This document shows positions 11,053-22,436 of a DNA stretch of 64,000 nt, one piece after another. The position numbers and the translations under genes are program-made. Below the pieces are notes generated by a model. The model saw nothing but the letters and a program-made list of their open reading frames with translations. It did no database searches and was not told the DNA's origin. The stretch is from NCBI RefSeq assembly GCF_002119765.1, contig NZ_CP021112.1:1854501-1918500 (forward strand). The letters are read 5' to 3'. Source of the DNA: Pseudorhodoplanes sinuspersici. GTDB taxonomy: Bacteria > Pseudomonadota > Alphaproteobacteria > Rhizobiales > Xanthobacteraceae. Positions within the stretch are counted from its first letter, which is position 1, and the number at the start of each line of letters is the position of its first letter.

Positions 11053-11103
11053 GAGCGTGACCGTACCCGAAAAACCGTTCGCGTTTTTCGGAATGTCATG
11101 CTC
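11053..11103. repeat. Palindromic intergenic repeat (GAGCATGAC type)
   Basis: Outer arms GAGCGTGAC (11053-11061)/GTCATGCTC (11095-11103) and inner arms CCGAAAAA (11067-11074)/TTTTTCGG (11084-11091). It sits 27 bp after the rpsO stop. I recall near-identical elements scattered in Bradyrhizobium-like genomes; only one copy is seen in this window. Confidence 0.65.
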
Positions 11104-11129
11104 TCCCCGCGCGAACCGCGCGCGGTCAC

Positions 11130-11399
11130 TCAGCGGCGGATATTCAGCCGCTCGATCAGGCTCTTGTAGCGCGCCTCGTCCTTCCGCTTGACGTAATCGA
11201 GCAGTTGGCGGCGCTGCGACACGAGCTTCAGGAGCCCGCGCCGTGAATGGTTGTCTTTCGTATGGGTCTTGAAATGACCAGTCAGGTTGTTGATGCGTTC
11301 CGACAGGATCGCGACCTGGACCTCGGGCGAACCGGTGTCACCGGCTTTGGTTGCATACGCTTGGATGACTTCAGCCTTGCGGCCGGCTTCAATCGACAT
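11130..11399 (-). CDS. rpsO: 30S ribosomal protein S15
   Basis: Predicted 89 residues, the exact S15 length. It binds 16S rRNA early in 30S assembly. Family landmarks [31 protein letters not shown] and [12 protein letters not shown] are present. I chose ATG 11399 ([10 protein letters not shown]); the longer frame would need a TTG. The start lies just downstream of the truB stop (11402-11404), so the genes are read from one transcript. Confidence 0.97.
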   Translation of the reverse strand: MSIEAGRKAEVIQAYATKAGDTGSPEVQVAILSERINNLTGHFKTHTKDNHSRRGLLKLVSQRRQLLDYVKRKDEARYKSLIERLNIRR

Positions 11400-11401
11400 C
11401 G

Positions 11402-12418
11402 TCAATGACCTTTTTGTTTGCCGGCACTGCCAGTCAGTCCGGCGAGGTTGAACACACGCTTGGGGACGATCTCGCCTTGTCCGGTCTCGGCGAGGGCGAT
11501 CAGTTCGCCCGCAACCGTCACGTAGACCAGCCCGGTAAGAATGGGAGCATCCCGTCCGCGCAGGATTACGGCTTGGCCTCTCTGGAGCCTTGCCGCATCG
11601 GACCTGTTGACGGCCAGTGCCGGGATGTCGTCCAGCGCGGTCTCAACAGGCCATAACGCGTCGGCGAGGCTGCCCTCGCCGGCGGCGGCTCTATCGCACA
11701 AAGCTGTAAGTTCTTCCAGAGAAATCATTTCCGGCTCCCCGAAGGGGCCGACGCAGGTTCGCCTGAGGGCCGAAACATGCCCCCGGCAGCCCAAAAGGCG
11801 GCCGAAATCCCGTGCCAGGGCACGGACATAGGTTCCCTTGCCGCAATCGGTCTCGAAAACGGCATGATCGGCATCAGGGCAGTCAGCGAGGGCCAGTCGG
11901 TCGATCCGGACCTCCCGGCTCTCCAGTTCCACCTCCTCGCCGTCCCGGGCGAGATCGTATGCCCGCTCGCCGTCGATCTTGATCGCCGAGAAGCGGGGCG
12001 GGACCTGCTGAATGACCCCGCGGAATTTTGGCAGAATGGCCTCGATCTCTTCGATCGTCGGCCGGGCGTCGCTGGTCTCGACCACGCGGCCTTCGGTGTC
12101 GTCGGTGTCCCGCTCCTCGCCCCAGCGCACGGTGAAGCGATAGGTCTTGGTCGAGTCCATGATGAAGGGCACGGTCTTGGTTGCCTCACCAAGGGCGATC
12201 GGCAGACAGCCCGACGCCAGCGGATCGAGCGTGCCGGCATGGCCGGCGCGCTTGGCTGTGAACAGGCGGCGGATCACCGCAACCGCATGTGTCGACGTCA
12301 TGCCGACAGGTTTGTCGAGCACGACCCATCCGTGCACGTCACGCTTGTCGCGTTTTTTTTGGCCGGGCCGCGGTGGCTTGCGCGACTCGGTCTCTGATTC
12401 CTGATTGTCGAATGTCAT
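11402..12418 (-). CDS. truB: tRNA pseudouridine(55) synthase
   Basis: Predicted 338 residues. It isomerises U55 in the T-loop of tRNAs. The catalytic Asp65 lies in [13 protein letters not shown], and KTYRF and the [12 protein letters not shown] motif of the TruB family follow. A lysine/arginine-rich leader of about 28 residues precedes the core. The ATG (12416-12418) overlaps the rbfA TGA as ATGA, so translation is coupled. The C-terminal part carries a short PUA-like tail. Confidence 0.95.
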   Translation of the reverse strand: MTFDNQESETESRKPPRPGQKKRDKRDVHGWVVLDKPVGMTSTHAVAVIRRLFTAKRAGHAGTLDPLASGCLPIALGEATKTVPFIMDSTKTYRFTVRWGEERDTDDTEGRVVETSDARPTIEEIEAILPKFRGVIQQVPPRFSAIKIDGERAYDLARDGEEVELESREVRIDRLALADCPDADHAVFETDCGKGTYVRALARDFGRLLGCRGHVSALRRTCVGPFGEPEMISLEELTALCDRAAAGEGSLADALWPVETALDDIPALAVNRSDAARLQRGQAVILRGRDAPILTGLVYVTVAGELIALAETGQGEIVPKRVFNLAGLTGSAGKQKGH

Positions 12419-12831
12419 GATTCGTCCGTGTCGCGCTCGATGTCGCGCTGTACCGCAGGTGTTCGCAGAAGTTTCTCGATCCGTTCCGCTTCGTCGAATC
12501 GCTCGTCGGCGCGGAAGCGGATGTCAGGAGCAAATTTCAGGTTAACGCGATGCGCGATCTCGCCGCGCAGGAATTTCTTGTTGTCGTTTAGCGCCGCGAT
12601 CACGTCCTTCACGTCGCGACCGCCGAGCGGCATGACGTAGATCGTCGCGAGCTTCAGGTCGGCGGTCATGCGCACTTCGGGAATGGTGATCATGTGCGAT
12701 TCGAGCACGGGATCGTGCACGTCGCCGCGCGTCAGCATCTCCGCCATGGCGTGGCGGATCAATTCGCCGACTCGGAGCTGGCGCTGCGAGGCGCTGGCTG
12801 GACTGTCGCTCTTCTGCTTCTTGTTTCGCAT
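12415..12831 (-). CDS. rbfA: Ribosome-binding factor A
   Basis: Predicted 138 residues with the KH-like RbfA fold ([51 protein letters not shown]). It assists late 30S maturation at the 5' end of 16S rRNA. It lies between infB and truB in the conserved nusA-infB-rbfA-truB order. A 171-bp gap with a palindromic repeat separates it from infB, unusual inside this otherwise tight operon. Confidence 0.95.
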   Translation of the reverse strand: MRNKKQKSDSPASASQRQLRVGELIRHAMAEMLTRGDVHDPVLESHMITIPEVRMTADLKLATIYVMPLGGRDVKDVIAALNDNKKFLRGEIAHRVNLKFAPDIRFRADERFDEAERIEKLLRTPAVQRDIERDTDES

Positions 12832-12847
12832 AGCAATTTTCAGTTGT

Positions 12848-12960
12848 CGTCATGCCGGGCCTTCTGCCGGACATCCACGACTTTCCCTTTTTGATTCAAG
12901 ACGTGGATGGCCGGGAGTTCAGCGCAAAGACGCGCTTTGCGCTTTTGCCCGGCCATGACG
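12848..12960. repeat. Long palindromic repeat between infB and rbfA
   Basis: Ends CGTCATGCCGGGC (12848-12860) and GCCCGGCCATGACG (12947-12960) are inverted copies apart from one base; inside lie ATCCACG/CGTGGAT and AGCGCAAA/TTTGCGCT arms. The whole can fold as one long branched hairpin. I recall such GTCATGCCCGGC elements as common intergenic repeats in Bradyrhizobium-like genomes. A possible remnant is at 297-349. Confidence 0.7.
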
Positions 12961-13002
12961 TCACAGCAAACAGGAAGCTTTACGAAGCCGTGAGATTTGG
13001 AC

Positions 13003-15612
13003 TCACAGACTGCGTTGAATCTGCTCCACCCGATAACATTCGATCACGTCGCCGACACGCATGTCCTGGTAGTTCTCGAATGCCATACCGCATTCCTGGC
13101 CGGCCTTCACTTCCTTGGCGTCTTCCTTGAAGCGCTTGAGCTGTGAGAGCTTGCCTTCGTGGACCACGACATTGTCGCGGATCAGGCGGACATCGGCGCC
13201 GCGTTCCACCGTGCCGTCAGTGACCAGACAGCCGGCGACCTTGCCGACCTTGGACACGTTGAACACTTCCTGGATGCGTGCATTGCCGAGCATCGTCTCG
13301 CGCCGTTCCGGCGTGAGCAGGCCGGACATCGCCGCCTTAACGTCATCCACGAGATTGTAGATGATGTTGTAATAGCGGATCTCGATGCCGGCCTGTTCGG
13401 CGGCTTCGCGCGCTTCCTTGTGGGCGCGCACGTTGAAGCCGATGATAGCGGCATCGACCGATTCTGCCAGCGTCACATCGGATTCGGTGATGCCGCCGAC
13501 ACCCGACAGGACCACGCGCGCACCGACTTCGTCGTTGCCGAGCTTGTCGAGAGCACCGATGATCGCTTCGAGCGAGCCTTGCACGTCAGCCTTGATCAGC
13601 AGCGGGAATTCCTTGCGGCCCGCCGTTTTCGCCTGAGCCATCATCTGCTCGAGCGAGCCGCGCATACCAGTCTGGCGGGCGGCCTGCTTGTCGCGCTTCT
13701 GACGCTCACGATAGGACGTGACTTCACGCGCACGCGCTTCGTTCTCGACGACCGCGAGACGGTCGCCGGCATCCGGCGTGCCGTTGAAGCCGAGCACTTC
13801 GACCGGAACCGAAGGACCGGCAGTCTGCACCGTCTGACCGGTATCGCTGACAAGCGCGCGGACACGGCCCCATTCAGCGCCGGCAACGATGATGTCACCG
13901 ATCTTCAGCGTACCGCGCTGGATCAGCACCGTGGCAACCGGACCGCGGCCGCGATCGAGCTTGGCTTCGATCACGGTGCCTTCGGCCGGGCGATTGGCAT
14001 TGGCCTTGAGATCGAGAAGTTCGGCCTGCAGGCCGATGGTCTCGAGCAGCTTGTCGAGATTCAGCTTCTTAGTGGCGGAGACCTCGACATCGAGTACCTC
14101 GCCGCCCAGCGATTCCACCTGAACCTCATGCTGCAGCAATTCGGTGCGCACGCGGTCGGGCTTGGCGTCCGGCTTGTCGATCTTGTTGATCGCAACGATC
14201 ATCGGCACCTTAGCTGCCTTGGCGTGCTGGATCGCTTCGATCGTCTGCGGCATCACGCCATCGTCGGCCGCAACCACCAGGATGACGATATCGGTCACCT
14301 TGGCGCCGCGGGCGCGCATCGCGGTAAAAGCGGCGTGGCCCGGCGTATCGATGAAGGTGATCTTGCCATGCGAGGGCGATTCCACCTGATAGGCACCGAT
14401 ATGCTGGGTGATGCCGCCGGCTTCACCGGACACGACGTTGGCGGAGCGGATCGCATCGAGCAGCGAGGTCTTGCCGTGGTCGACATGGCCCATGATGGTG
14501 ACCACCGGCGCGCGCGATGTCAGCGTGTCAGGGTCGTCGGCGGTATCGAACAGACCCTCTTCCACGTCAGATTCGGCGACGCGCTTGACGGTATGGCCGA
14601 GTTCTTCGGCGATGAGCTGTGCGGTATCGGCATCGATCACGTCGTTGATGGTTGCCATGTGGCCCTGCTTCATCAGCAGGCGGATCACATCGACGCCACG
14701 CTCGGCCATACGGTTGGCGAGTTCCTGGATCGTGATGGTTTCCGGGATGACCACTTCTCGCGCGATCTTTTCTTTCGCTTCGTCGGCGTGATGGCCTTTC
14801 AGGCGCTGTGTGCGGCGACGGAACGACGCAACCGAGCGTTCGCGCACTTCGTCGGCGCTCATGGCCGTGACGAGCGTCAGGCGTCCGCGTTGCTTCGGCG
14901 GGCCGGAGCGGGTCGGTTTGGGAGCAACGGCAGCCGGACGGGGCGCGCCCGGCGTACCGGGGCGGCGTGTCCGCGGCGTTTCTTCGTCTTCGGCTTCCAG
15001 CGCGGGACGCGGCGCTGCAGTGCCCAGTCGCGGTGCGCCCGGGCCTGCGGCGGGAGCAGCGGTTGTGCTGGCCGCGGGAGTGGCAGCGGGCTTGGCGTCT
15101 TCGCCAAACCGCTTCTTGGCTTCCTGCTCCGCTTTGCGCTTGGCGTCTTCCTCGCGCCGATGACGCTCATCTTCCTCGCGCTTGCGCTCTTCCGCGGCTT
15201 CGCGCTCGGCCTTTTCGATCGCCTCGCGGCTTTGACGTCGGCGCGCTTCTTCCTCGGCGATCTTGCGTTCTTCGGCTTCGCGCACGCGCGCGTCCGCCAG
15301 CGCATGCGCACGGGCATTGCGCTCTTCGTCAGTCAGGGTGCGCAGCACCACGCCCGACGAGCGGGCTGGCGCGGCCGGCTTGCTGGGCGGCGCGGCGCGC
15401 TTGGGCGCGACCGGCTGCTGCTCGGCCACAGGCTCCGGCTTGGTGTCGCCGGGCTTGCCGATGGTGCGGCGCTTCACCGTCTCGACCACGACTTGCTTGC
15501 TGCGGCCATGGCTGAAGCTCTGGCGCACCACGCCCGTTTCGGTGCGCGGTTTCAGCGTCAGCGTCTTGCCGCCGCCAACCTTTTTGTCGCCAGGTGTCTT
15601 CGTATCGCTCAT
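13003..15612 (-). CDS. infB: Translation initiation factor IF-2
   Basis: Predicted 869 residues. This GTPase brings initiator tRNA to the 30S subunit. An N-terminal alpha-proteobacterial region with long Glu/Arg/Ala-rich, probably coiled-coil stretches (about 95-180) and a Pro/Ala linker leads to the IF2 core. G1 [15 protein letters not shown]3 DTPGHAAF and G4 NKIDKPDA are intact. I chose ATG 15612 ([11 protein letters not shown]), which overlaps the preceding TGA as ATGA; the open frame continues upstream to 15705 without need. The C-terminal fMet-tRNA-binding domain is complete. Confidence 0.96.
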   Translation of the reverse strand: MSDTKTPGDKKVGGGKTLTLKPRTETGVVRQSFSHGRSKQVVVETVKRRTIGKPGDTKPEPVAEQQPVAPKRAAPPSKPAAPARSSGVVLRTLTDEERNARAHALADARVREAEERKIAEEEARRRQSREAIEKAEREAAEERKREEDERHRREEDAKRKAEQEAKKRFGEDAKPAATPAASTTAAPAAGPGAPRLGTAAPRPALEAEDEETPRTRRPGTPGAPRPAAVAPKPTRSGPPKQRGRLTLVTAMSADEVRERSVASFRRRTQRLKGHHADEAKEKIAREVVIPETITIQELANRMAERGVDVIRLLMKQGHMATINDVIDADTAQLIAEELGHTVKRVAESDVEEGLFDTADDPDTLTSRAPVVTIMGHVDHGKTSLLDAIRSANVVSGEAGGITQHIGAYQVESPSHGKITFIDTPGHAAFTAMRARGAKVTDIVILVVAADDGVMPQTIEAIQHAKAAKVPMIVAINKIDKPDAKPDRVRTELLQHEVQVESLGGEVLDVEVSATKKLNLDKLLETIGLQAELLDLKANANRPAEGTVIEAKLDRGRGPVATVLIQRGTLKIGDIIVAGAEWGRVRALVSDTGQTVQTAGPSVPVEVLGFNGTPDAGDRLAVVENEARAREVTSYRERQKRDKQAARQTGMRGSLEQMMAQAKTAGRKEFPLLIKADVQGSLEAIIGALDKLGNDEVGARVVLSGVGGITESDVTLAESVDAAIIGFNVRAHKEAREAAEQAGIEIRYYNIIYNLVDDVKAAMSGLLTPERRETMLGNARIQEVFNVSKVGKVAGCLVTDGTVERGADVRLIRDNVVVHEGKLSQLKRFKEDAKEVKAGQECGMAFENYQDMRVGDVIECYRVEQIQRSL

Positions 15613-16310
15613 TCCGATTCCGTTCCTTTGGGTCCCTTGTCCAAAGCGTTGTCCCACCGCGGCCGGCTCATTTCGCCGGTGCGAAAGCGCATCATGCGCA
15701 GACAACGCGTGAGGAAGCCCTGGCTTGCTGGTCCGGCAAGCAGGGCAGCATGTATCACATTTGACCGCCCCAATGCCAAATCCAATTGCGTGCCGGAAAA
15801 CGCCCGGATCACCGGGATTTCGGGACTATCGTCCTCCGGGTTGCGGTTTAGGAGGGCCGTGGCCTTGCGGGCCCCCTCCGGCGAGCCGTCCGAGGCATGC
15901 AGCAATCCCAGCAATCCGCCGCGCTGAATGGCCGCTTCCACCTTGGAAAAGCCGGTCACGACCTCGCCGGCCTTGCCGGCAATGGCGAGGGCATCCAGCG
16001 CCGCCCGCTCCAGCAGCCGGTCGGTCAGATCGGTCAGTTCGGGCCCGCTCCGCACATCGCGCTTGAAGCCCTTGGCAAACAATTTTCGCCGGATGGCCTG
16101 ATCGACAGCCTCGCGGGTGGCTGTCACCCAGAGGCCCCGGCCGGGCAGATTGCGCTTCACATCCGGTACGGCATTGCCGTCCGGCCCCACAACGAAGCGG
16201 ATCAGGTCAGCGATCGGCCGGATCTCACGGGTTACGACGCACATGCGCTCGGTGGCAGCCCCTTTGTTGGGGCCACCGTCCAGTGGGCTATCGTCGAGCC
16301 TCGCGAGCAT
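15609..16310 (-). CDS. YlxR/DUF448 RNA-binding protein with L7Ae-like tail
   Basis: Predicted 233 residues. The N-terminal half is the YlxR (DUF448) domain: [11 protein letters not shown], then [20 protein letters not shown]. The C-terminal half (from about 105) looks like an L7Ae/ribosomal-type RNA-binding domain, a fusion usual in alphaproteobacteria. It sits between nusA and infB as in most bacteria, 14 bp after nusA, with its TGA overlapping the infB ATG. A role in RNA binding or transcription-translation coupling is known for the family, not shown here. Confidence 0.9.
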   Translation of the reverse strand: MLARLDDSPLDGGPNKGAATERMCVVTREIRPIADLIRFVVGPDGNAVPDVKRNLPGRGLWVTATREAVDQAIRRKLFAKGFKRDVRSGPELTDLTDRLLERAALDALAIAGKAGEVVTGFSKVEAAIQRGGLLGLLHASDGSPEGARKATALLNRNPEDDSPEIPVIRAFSGTQLDLALGRSNVIHAALLAGPASQGFLTRCLRMMRFRTGEMSRPRWDNALDKGPKGTESE

Positions 16311-16324
16311 TCCGGCGTTTCACC

Positions 16325-17926
16325 TCACGCTTCCACGGGTTCTTCGGCGGCTTCTTCCGCCGGCTTGGCGAGATCATCCTCGGTAATCCAGCCGGCCTTC
16401 AGCCGCGCCTGCATCACGATCTGCTCGCATTCGTCACGGCTGAGATCGAAGCCATCCAGAATGCCGGGCTCACGCTTGGTTTCGCCGTCCTTGCGTTCTG
16501 TCCAGCCGGCGAGGTCGTCAGTGGCGCAACCGGCGAGATCTTCGATCGTCTTGATGCCGTTTTCGCCAAAGGCGACCAGCATCTGCGAGGTCACGCCCGG
16601 CACGTCTTTCAAAGCGTCATCGACGCCAAGCGCCCTGCGCTTCTCGTCATACTCGCCCTCGATGCGCTCGAGATACTCTTTCGCCCGCGACTGCAATTCT
16701 TCCGCAGTCTCTTCATCGAAGCCTTCGATGCTGGCAATTTCCTTGAGGTCGACGAGTGCCAATTCTTCGACGCTGGTAAAGCCTTCCGACGCCAGCAATT
16801 GGGCGACCACTTCGTCGACATCGAGCGCCTCGATGAAGGTCTTGGTCCGGTTCTGGAATTCGGCCTGACGGCGTTCGGATTCTTCCTGCTCGGTCAGGAT
16901 ATCGATATCCCAGCCGGTGAGCTGCGAAGCGAGACGCACATTCTGGCCTCTGCGGCCGATCGCGAGCGACAATTGCGCATCCGGCACCACGACCTCGATG
17001 CGTTCCTTTTCTTCGTCCAGCACCACCTTGGCGACTTCAGCGGGCGCCAGCGCGTTAACGACGAAGGTCGCGACATCCTGCGACCATGGGATGATGTCGA
17101 TCTTTTCGCCCTGCAATTCGTTCACCACCGCCTGCACGCGCGAGCCGCGCATACCGACGCAGGCGCCGACCGGATCGACCGAGGAATCGCGCGAGATCAC
17201 GGCGATCTTGGCGCGGGAACCTGGATCGCGCGCAACTGCGCGGATTTCGACGATGCCGTCATAGATTTCGGGCACTTCCTGCGCGAACAGCTTCGCCATG
17301 AATTGCGGATGCGTGCGCGACAGGAAAATCTGCGGCCCGCGCGGTTCCCGGCGAACATCGTAAATATAGGCCCGCACGCGATCGCCGTTGCGGAAGACTT
17401 CGCGCGGCAGCATTTCATCGCGCCGCACGATCGCTTCGCCACGACCCAGATCGACAACGACGTTACCGTATTCCACGCGCTTGACGACGCCGTTGACGAT
17501 GTCGCCGATGCGGTCCTTGTATTCCTGATACTGCCGGTCACGCTCGGCCTCGCGCACCTTCTGCACGATCACTTGCTTGGCCGATTGCGCGGCGATGCGG
17601 CCATATTCCAGCGGCGGCAAGGCATCGGCGATGGTGTCGCCAATCTGCGCCGAGGGATTGAGCCGGCGCGCGTCCTCGAGACTGATCTGGTTGGACGGGT
17701 TTTCGACCGCTTCAACCACCAGCATGTGGCGGGAGAGACGCAGTTCGCCCTTCTTCTGATCAATCTCGGCGCGGACTTCGGTTTCGCTGCCGTAACGCGA
17801 GCGTGCGGCGCGCGCGATCGCGTCTTCCATCGCGGCGATAACGATGCCGCGGTCGATCGACTTTTCACGCGCAACCGCATCGGCGATTTGCAGCAATTCG
17901 AGCTTGTTTGCGCTCACGGCTGCCAT
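16325..17926 (-). CDS. nusA: Transcription elongation/termination factor NusA
   Basis: Predicted 533 residues. It binds RNA polymerase and RNA and affects pausing, termination and antitermination. The order is an N-terminal RNAP-binding domain, S1 ([18 protein letters not shown]), KH1/KH2 ([31 protein letters not shown]), then two acidic C-terminal helix-hairpin repeats and a terminal acidic tail. ATG 17926 lies four bases after the rimP stop with AGGAGAG before it. It may control its own operon through the hairpins upstream of rimP. Confidence 0.96.
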   Translation of the reverse strand: MAAVSANKLELLQIADAVAREKSIDRGIVIAAMEDAIARAARSRYGSETEVRAEIDQKKGELRLSRHMLVVEAVENPSNQISLEDARRLNPSAQIGDTIADALPPLEYGRIAAQSAKQVIVQKVREAERDRQYQEYKDRIGDIVNGVVKRVEYGNVVVDLGRGEAIVRRDEMLPREVFRNGDRVRAYIYDVRREPRGPQIFLSRTHPQFMAKLFAQEVPEIYDGIVEIRAVARDPGSRAKIAVISRDSSVDPVGACVGMRGSRVQAVVNELQGEKIDIIPWSQDVATFVVNALAPAEVAKVVLDEEKERIEVVVPDAQLSLAIGRRGQNVRLASQLTGWDIDILTEQEESERRQAEFQNRTKTFIEALDVDEVVAQLLASEGFTSVEELALVDLKEIASIEGFDEETAEELQSRAKEYLERIEGEYDEKRRALGVDDALKDVPGVTSQMLVAFGENGIKTIEDLAGCATDDLAGWTERKDGETKREPGILDGFDLSRDECEQIVMQARLKAGWITEDDLAKPAEEAAEEPVEA

Positions 17927-17929
17927 CGG

Positions 17930-18694
17930 TCACTCTCCTTCGTCAGAGTCGAACTCTTGTTCAGGGTCTAGGCCGGACCGTTCTCTCTTGGCTCGGTCCA
18001 GTTGGGCTTGTTTCGGACGGGGCGCCGTCCGGTTGGATTTCTGCTTCGCCTTGAGGGCCGCTTTGGCCTTCGGTTTGGGCGCATAATCGCGCCGTTCAGT
18101 GGTTTCGACGATCTCTCCGCGTGCTTCGCGTTCGGCGGCTTTGCCCTTGCGGAGCGCCTCAGCGATCAATTCGTCGGTGAGGACGAGCTTGGCTTCGGCC
18201 ATGTCCTCGATCGGCAGCAGCACTTCGACTTTATCATCGGCCTTGGCGTCATCGCGTCGCAGGCGTGCCGCGTCGCCTTCCACCCCGAGCAGGATGCCGC
18301 GGAACCGCTTGCGTCCCTCGGTGACAATGTTCATCTCGATTTTCGCCAGATGCCCGGCATGCCGCTCGAAATCCGACCGCCGCACCAGCGGACGGTCGAG
18401 GCCCGGCGAGGAAATCTCCAGCCGATAGGCCTGGGGCACTGGATCGGCGACATCCATCACCGGCGACAAAGCCCGCGAAATTTCCTCGCAATCCTCGATC
18501 GTCAGCGTGCCGTCCGGCCGCTCGGTCATGACCTGCACGGTGCAGCCATCAGCGCCGGAGACGCGGACACGCACCAGCCGATAACCCATTCCCTCGACCA
18601 CAGGCTCGGCGACCGCTGCAATACGTGCAGCAAGCCCCGGCTCCGCGATCAGGCGCGGTTCCGATTGTGTGCTGGCGTCAGGCAACAGGCTCAT
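17930..18694 (-). CDS. rimP: Ribosome maturation factor RimP
   Basis: Predicted 254 residues. It is needed for 30S maturation. The N-terminal domain ([16 protein letters not shown], then [20 protein letters not shown] and GLDRPL) and the Sm-like C-terminal domain ([12 protein letters not shown]) are typical. A basic extension of about 70 residues ([13 protein letters not shown]) makes it longer than the E. coli protein, common in this order. It is the first gene of the rimP-nusA-ylxR-infB-rbfA-truB-rpsO-pnp block and follows an unusual leader. Confidence 0.93.
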   Translation of the reverse strand: MSLLPDASTQSEPRLIAEPGLAARIAAVAEPVVEGMGYRLVRVRVSGADGCTVQVMTERPDGTLTIEDCEEISRALSPVMDVADPVPQAYRLEISSPGLDRPLVRRSDFERHAGHLAKIEMNIVTEGRKRFRGILLGVEGDAARLRRDDAKADDKVEVLLPIEDMAEAKLVLTDELIAEALRKGKAAEREARGEIVETTERRDYAPKPKAKAALKAKQKSNRTAPRPKQAQLDRAKRERSGLDPEQEFDSDEGE

Positions 18695-18783
18695 GCGATG
18701 CGTGTTTCGATCCGTAATTTTCGTTCTGCCCGGAGGCCCCGAAAGTCACGCCATGCGCTGGTCGCGGGACCATTTCAGGTAAT

Positions 18784-18865
18784 AAAAAAGAGCGGGTCCC
18801 GGGCGGGGCCCACTCTCAAAAACCGACCGGATCAACCGGTCGTTATGAGGTGTCTTTATCAGACA
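18784..18865 (-). promoter_or_regulatory. rimP operon leader with tandem terminator-like hairpins
   Basis: In minus-strand RNA order: a 5' stem TGTCT/AGACA (plus 18851-18865), a stem GACCGG/CCGGTC (18825-18841) followed by GGTTTTT, and a strong GC stem (18789-18816) followed by six T residues (18784-18789). The last two have the form of intrinsic terminators and lie about 90-150 bp upstream of the rimP start, downstream of the candidate promoter. This suggests transcription attenuation, possibly NusA-dependent, or a short leader RNA of about 80 nt. Confidence 0.6.
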
Positions 18866-18870
18866 AGGGG

Positions 18871-18898
18871 AATATAGCGATTTTGGCTATTTCCGCAA
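18871..18898 (-). promoter_or_regulatory. Candidate promoter of the rimP-nusA-infB operon
   Basis: Minus-strand TTGCGG (plus 18893-18898) and TATATT (plus 18871-18876) with a 16-bp spacer. It would start RNA near 18864, giving a leader of about 170 nt before rimP. Confidence 0.55.
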
Positions 18899-19048
18899 GG
18901 GTGCTCACAGAGCGAGGGCGGAGGCGAGATTAGGCCGCTCTTTGACTTTTGGGCTAAACCCTTCCTTCAGAAAGCCGGCCTAGGATTATCCGTAATTTTC
19001 CGCGCCTATCCCCTTGCCTTGATCTAGCAGAATGCCTGATCGACCAGA

Positions 19049-20140
19049 ATGGCCGCTCCCTTTTCGATGATCCCCGGACTTGAAAGCGTTGTAAAAGAAG
19101 GCTCAGGCGAGAAGCGCGCCCAGGCCTTGCGCCAAATCACGACTCTCTTCGTCGACGGCTCAGGCCGGTTCAATGCCGAACACATTCGTCTTTTCGAGGA
19201 TGTGTTCCTGATGTTGATCAACGAAATCGAAGGCAAGGCGCTTGTCGAATTGTCGCGGCAACTGGCGCCGATGTCGGATTCGCCGGTCAACGTCGTGCGG
19301 CGACTGGCCAAGGACGACGATATCATGATCGCCGGACCGATGCTGGCGCAATCGCCGCGCCTGGTCACAGCCGATCTCGTCGACATCGCCAGTACCAAGA
19401 GCATCGATCATCTTTACGCGATTTCGGGCCGTCTCCGGATCGAGGAGCCTGTCACCGACATCATCGTTCGGCGTGGCGATCTGCTCGTGAAACGCAAACT
19501 CGCGGGCAACGCCGGCGCACGCTTATCCGATAGCGGATTTACCGCACTATTGCGCAGCGCTGAGCATGACAGCTTGCTTGCCGAAGCCGTCGCACTGCGA
19601 ACCGACATTCCCGATCATCTGTTCCGGGAATTGCTGACCCGCGCAACCGATGTTGTGCGGCAGCGATTGCTGGCGAATGCAAAGCCGGAAATACAGGCGC
19701 ATATTCGTTCCGTGCTCGCCAAAGTGTCGGACGAAGTCGCCAGAAAGCCGATGCGCGATTTTTCCGATGCGCAACAGCAGGTTCGTATTCTCGCACAGGC
19801 GGGCGAACTGACCGAAGAACAGCTCGCGAATTTTGCGCGCTCAAGAGAATACGACAGTACAGTGGCGGCCTTGTCAGAACTGACAGAGGTGCCGATCGAT
19901 GTTGTCGAGCGTCTGATGAATGGCGATCGCCCCGATCCGATCCTGATCCTGTGCAAGGCGGCCGGTTATTCCTGGCCGACGGTGCGCAACATCATTCAGG
20001 CCCGTCTCGGTACGCGCGGCAAAGCGGTGCCGACCCTGGAAGCGGCACATTCCAATTTTGACAAGTTGTCGGCGGCGACCGCCCAGCGTGTCGTTCGTTT
20101 CTGGCAGCTCTCGCCCGGCAGCATTCCCGCCGCGATCTGA
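19049..20140 (+). CDS. DUF2336 domain protein
   Basis: Predicted 363 residues, all-helical in appearance, soluble, no signal peptide. The family is alphaproteobacterial and of unknown function; the repeated pattern of short helical units (for example SPRLVTADLVDIA, VVRQRLLANAKPEIQ) resembles HEAT-like repeats. The C-terminus ends in a conserved-looking RVVRFWQLS. It is a single gene divergent from rimP and followed by a palindromic repeat. I cannot assign a role. Confidence 0.85.
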   Translation: MAAPFSMIPGLESVVKEGSGEKRAQALRQITTLFVDGSGRFNAEHIRLFEDVFLMLINEIEGKALVELSRQLAPMSDSPVNVVRRLAKDDDIMIAGPMLAQSPRLVTADLVDIASTKSIDHLYAISGRLRIEEPVTDIIVRRGDLLVKRKLAGNAGARLSDSGFTALLRSAEHDSLLAEAVALRTDIPDHLFRELLTRATDVVRQRLLANAKPEIQAHIRSVLAKVSDEVARKPMRDFSDAQQQVRILAQAGELTEEQLANFARSREYDSTVAALSELTEVPIDVVERLMNGDRPDPILILCKAAGYSWPTVRNIIQARLGTRGKAVPTLEAAHSNFDKLSAATAQRVVRFWQLSPGSIPAAI

Positions 20141-20147
20141 TTTCGCG

Positions 20148-20246
20148 GTCATTCCGGGGCGCAGCCAACGGCTGCGAGCCTGGAAATCGAGTCAAGAATC
20201 CTATGCGCCTGGATTCCGGATCGCGCTTACGCGCGTCCGGAATGAC
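20148..20246. repeat. Palindromic repeat between DUF2336 gene and trmB
   Basis: Perfect 10-bp ends GTCATTCCGG (20148-20157)/CCGGAATGAC (20237-20246) enclose two smaller hairpins, GCAGCC-AAC-GGCTGC and a GCGCG/CGCGC stem. It fills the gap between the convergent genes. I recall this GTCATTCCGGGGC type as a frequent intergenic element in Bradyrhizobium-like genomes. Confidence 0.7.
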
Positions 20247-20256
20247 GGCGAATGGA

Positions 20257-20973
20257 TTATCGTCTGCGAAACGCGAGATAGCAGGGCGTGCGGCCTTCGC
20301 GTTTTGCTTTCGCTTCATAGCGTGTGCCGCCAAAGTCAGGCCATGGCTTGCGCCAGTCCTCCGCGCGTTCGGCGGTCCAGTCGAAATCCGGCGAACGCAA
20401 CAGCCGTAGCAGTGTCCAGGCGGAATAATCGTCGATATCTGAGGCAAATCGGAATTCACCTCCCGTGCGCAATACCCGTGCGAGAGCGGCAACACTTTGA
20501 TCCTGCACGAATCTGCGCTTCCAGTGTCGCCGCTTCGGCCAGGGGTCGGGATAGAGAAGATCGATGCGTGCCAGGGAAGCCGATGGCAGCCAGGTCAGAA
20601 CGTCGGTTGCGTCACCGTGATGCAGGCGGATGTTGGTGAGGCCCTTTGCATCGATCGCCGCCAATGCCTTCGCCATGCCATTGACGAAAGGCTCGATGCC
20701 GATGAAGCCGCAATCCGGATAAAGCTCGGCCTGTGCGATCAGATGTTCAGAGCCGCCGAAGCCGATTTCGAGCCGCACTTCGCGGACGGGATGGGGAAAC
20801 AGGTCTGCAAGCTCCGCCGGAGCAGAAGCTTCAAGACCAAGGCGGAGTGTCGGCAGCAAGGTCTCCGTTAAACGGGCTTGTCCTGCGCGCAATTTCTTGC
20901 CCTTGCGGCGGCCGAAAAAGGCGCCTTGCCGCAGGGTGGGGTTCGGGTCGTCGTGTCGTGTGCCGGAATGCAT
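20257..20973 (-). CDS. trmB: tRNA (guanine-N7-)-methyltransferase
   Basis: Predicted 238 residues from ATG 20973. It transfers methyl from S-adenosylmethionine to G46 of tRNA. The SAM-binding [11 protein letters not shown] and the signature [17 protein letters not shown] are clear, with [12 protein letters not shown] near the N-terminus and a C-terminal [15 protein letters not shown]. Starts at 20988 (ATG) and 21012 (TTG) are possible; 20973 gives the usual short leader. It follows metK closely and so may be co-transcribed with the SAM-producing enzyme. Confidence 0.93.
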   Translation of the reverse strand: MHSGTRHDDPNPTLRQGAFFGRRKGKKLRAGQARLTETLLPTLRLGLEASAPAELADLFPHPVREVRLEIGFGGSEHLIAQAELYPDCGFIGIEPFVNGMAKALAAIDAKGLTNIRLHHGDATDVLTWLPSASLARIDLLYPDPWPKRRHWKRRFVQDQSVAALARVLRTGGEFRFASDIDDYSAWTLLRLLRSPDFDWTAERAEDWRKPWPDFGGTRYEAKAKREGRTPCYLAFRRR

Positions 20974-21033
20974 AACGGCCGCATCCATGATGCGGCCGTT
21001 CGCAAAACTCAACGCAAATCGTCGCGTTGGACG

Positions 21034-22308
<1,275 letters not shown>

Positions 22309-22436
22309 TGATAAGACTCCCCCTAGGGACGAAGACTGACCGCTCGTCGGTTGTAAGTGGGTTTTCAATGCAGCGTTGTCATGCTGCGGTCAAGATGTGG
22401 GCTGAGTGGGCCCTCGGGTTGGGCGGTTATGGGCGC

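Larger units (their letters stand above)
10717..11129. other. rpsO-pnp intergenic region
   Basis: 413 bp with no convincing gene. It holds the pnp leader, two stable hairpins (10936-10990) and a palindromic repeat (11053-11103), annotated separately. The part next to pnp (10717-10860) is AT-rich and shows no clear structure beyond a weak GAGAG before the pnp ATG. Confidence 0.6.
18695..19048. other. Intergenic region between rimP and DUF2336 gene
   Basis: 354 bp without a gene. It holds the candidate rimP promoter (18871-18898), a leader with three hairpins (18784-18865) on the minus strand, and the upstream region of the divergent DUF2336 gene (18900-19048), in which I see no clear site beyond a short AT-rich stretch near 18985-19000. 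Confidence 0.6.

Noticed and set aside
13159-15927. 922-codon plus-strand open frame opposite infB
   Set aside because: Entirely antisense to a clear IF-2 gene; GC-rich codon bias keeps the opposite frame open, and the product shows no family features.
16283-17971. 562-codon plus-strand frame opposite nusA
   Set aside because: Shadow of nusA with no recognisable domain or ribosome site.
22309-22436. SAM riboswitch upstream of metK
   Set aside because: The 128-bp leader contains a GCAGC/GCTGC stem, but I could not fit the SAM-II, SAM-V or SAM/SAH core sequences.
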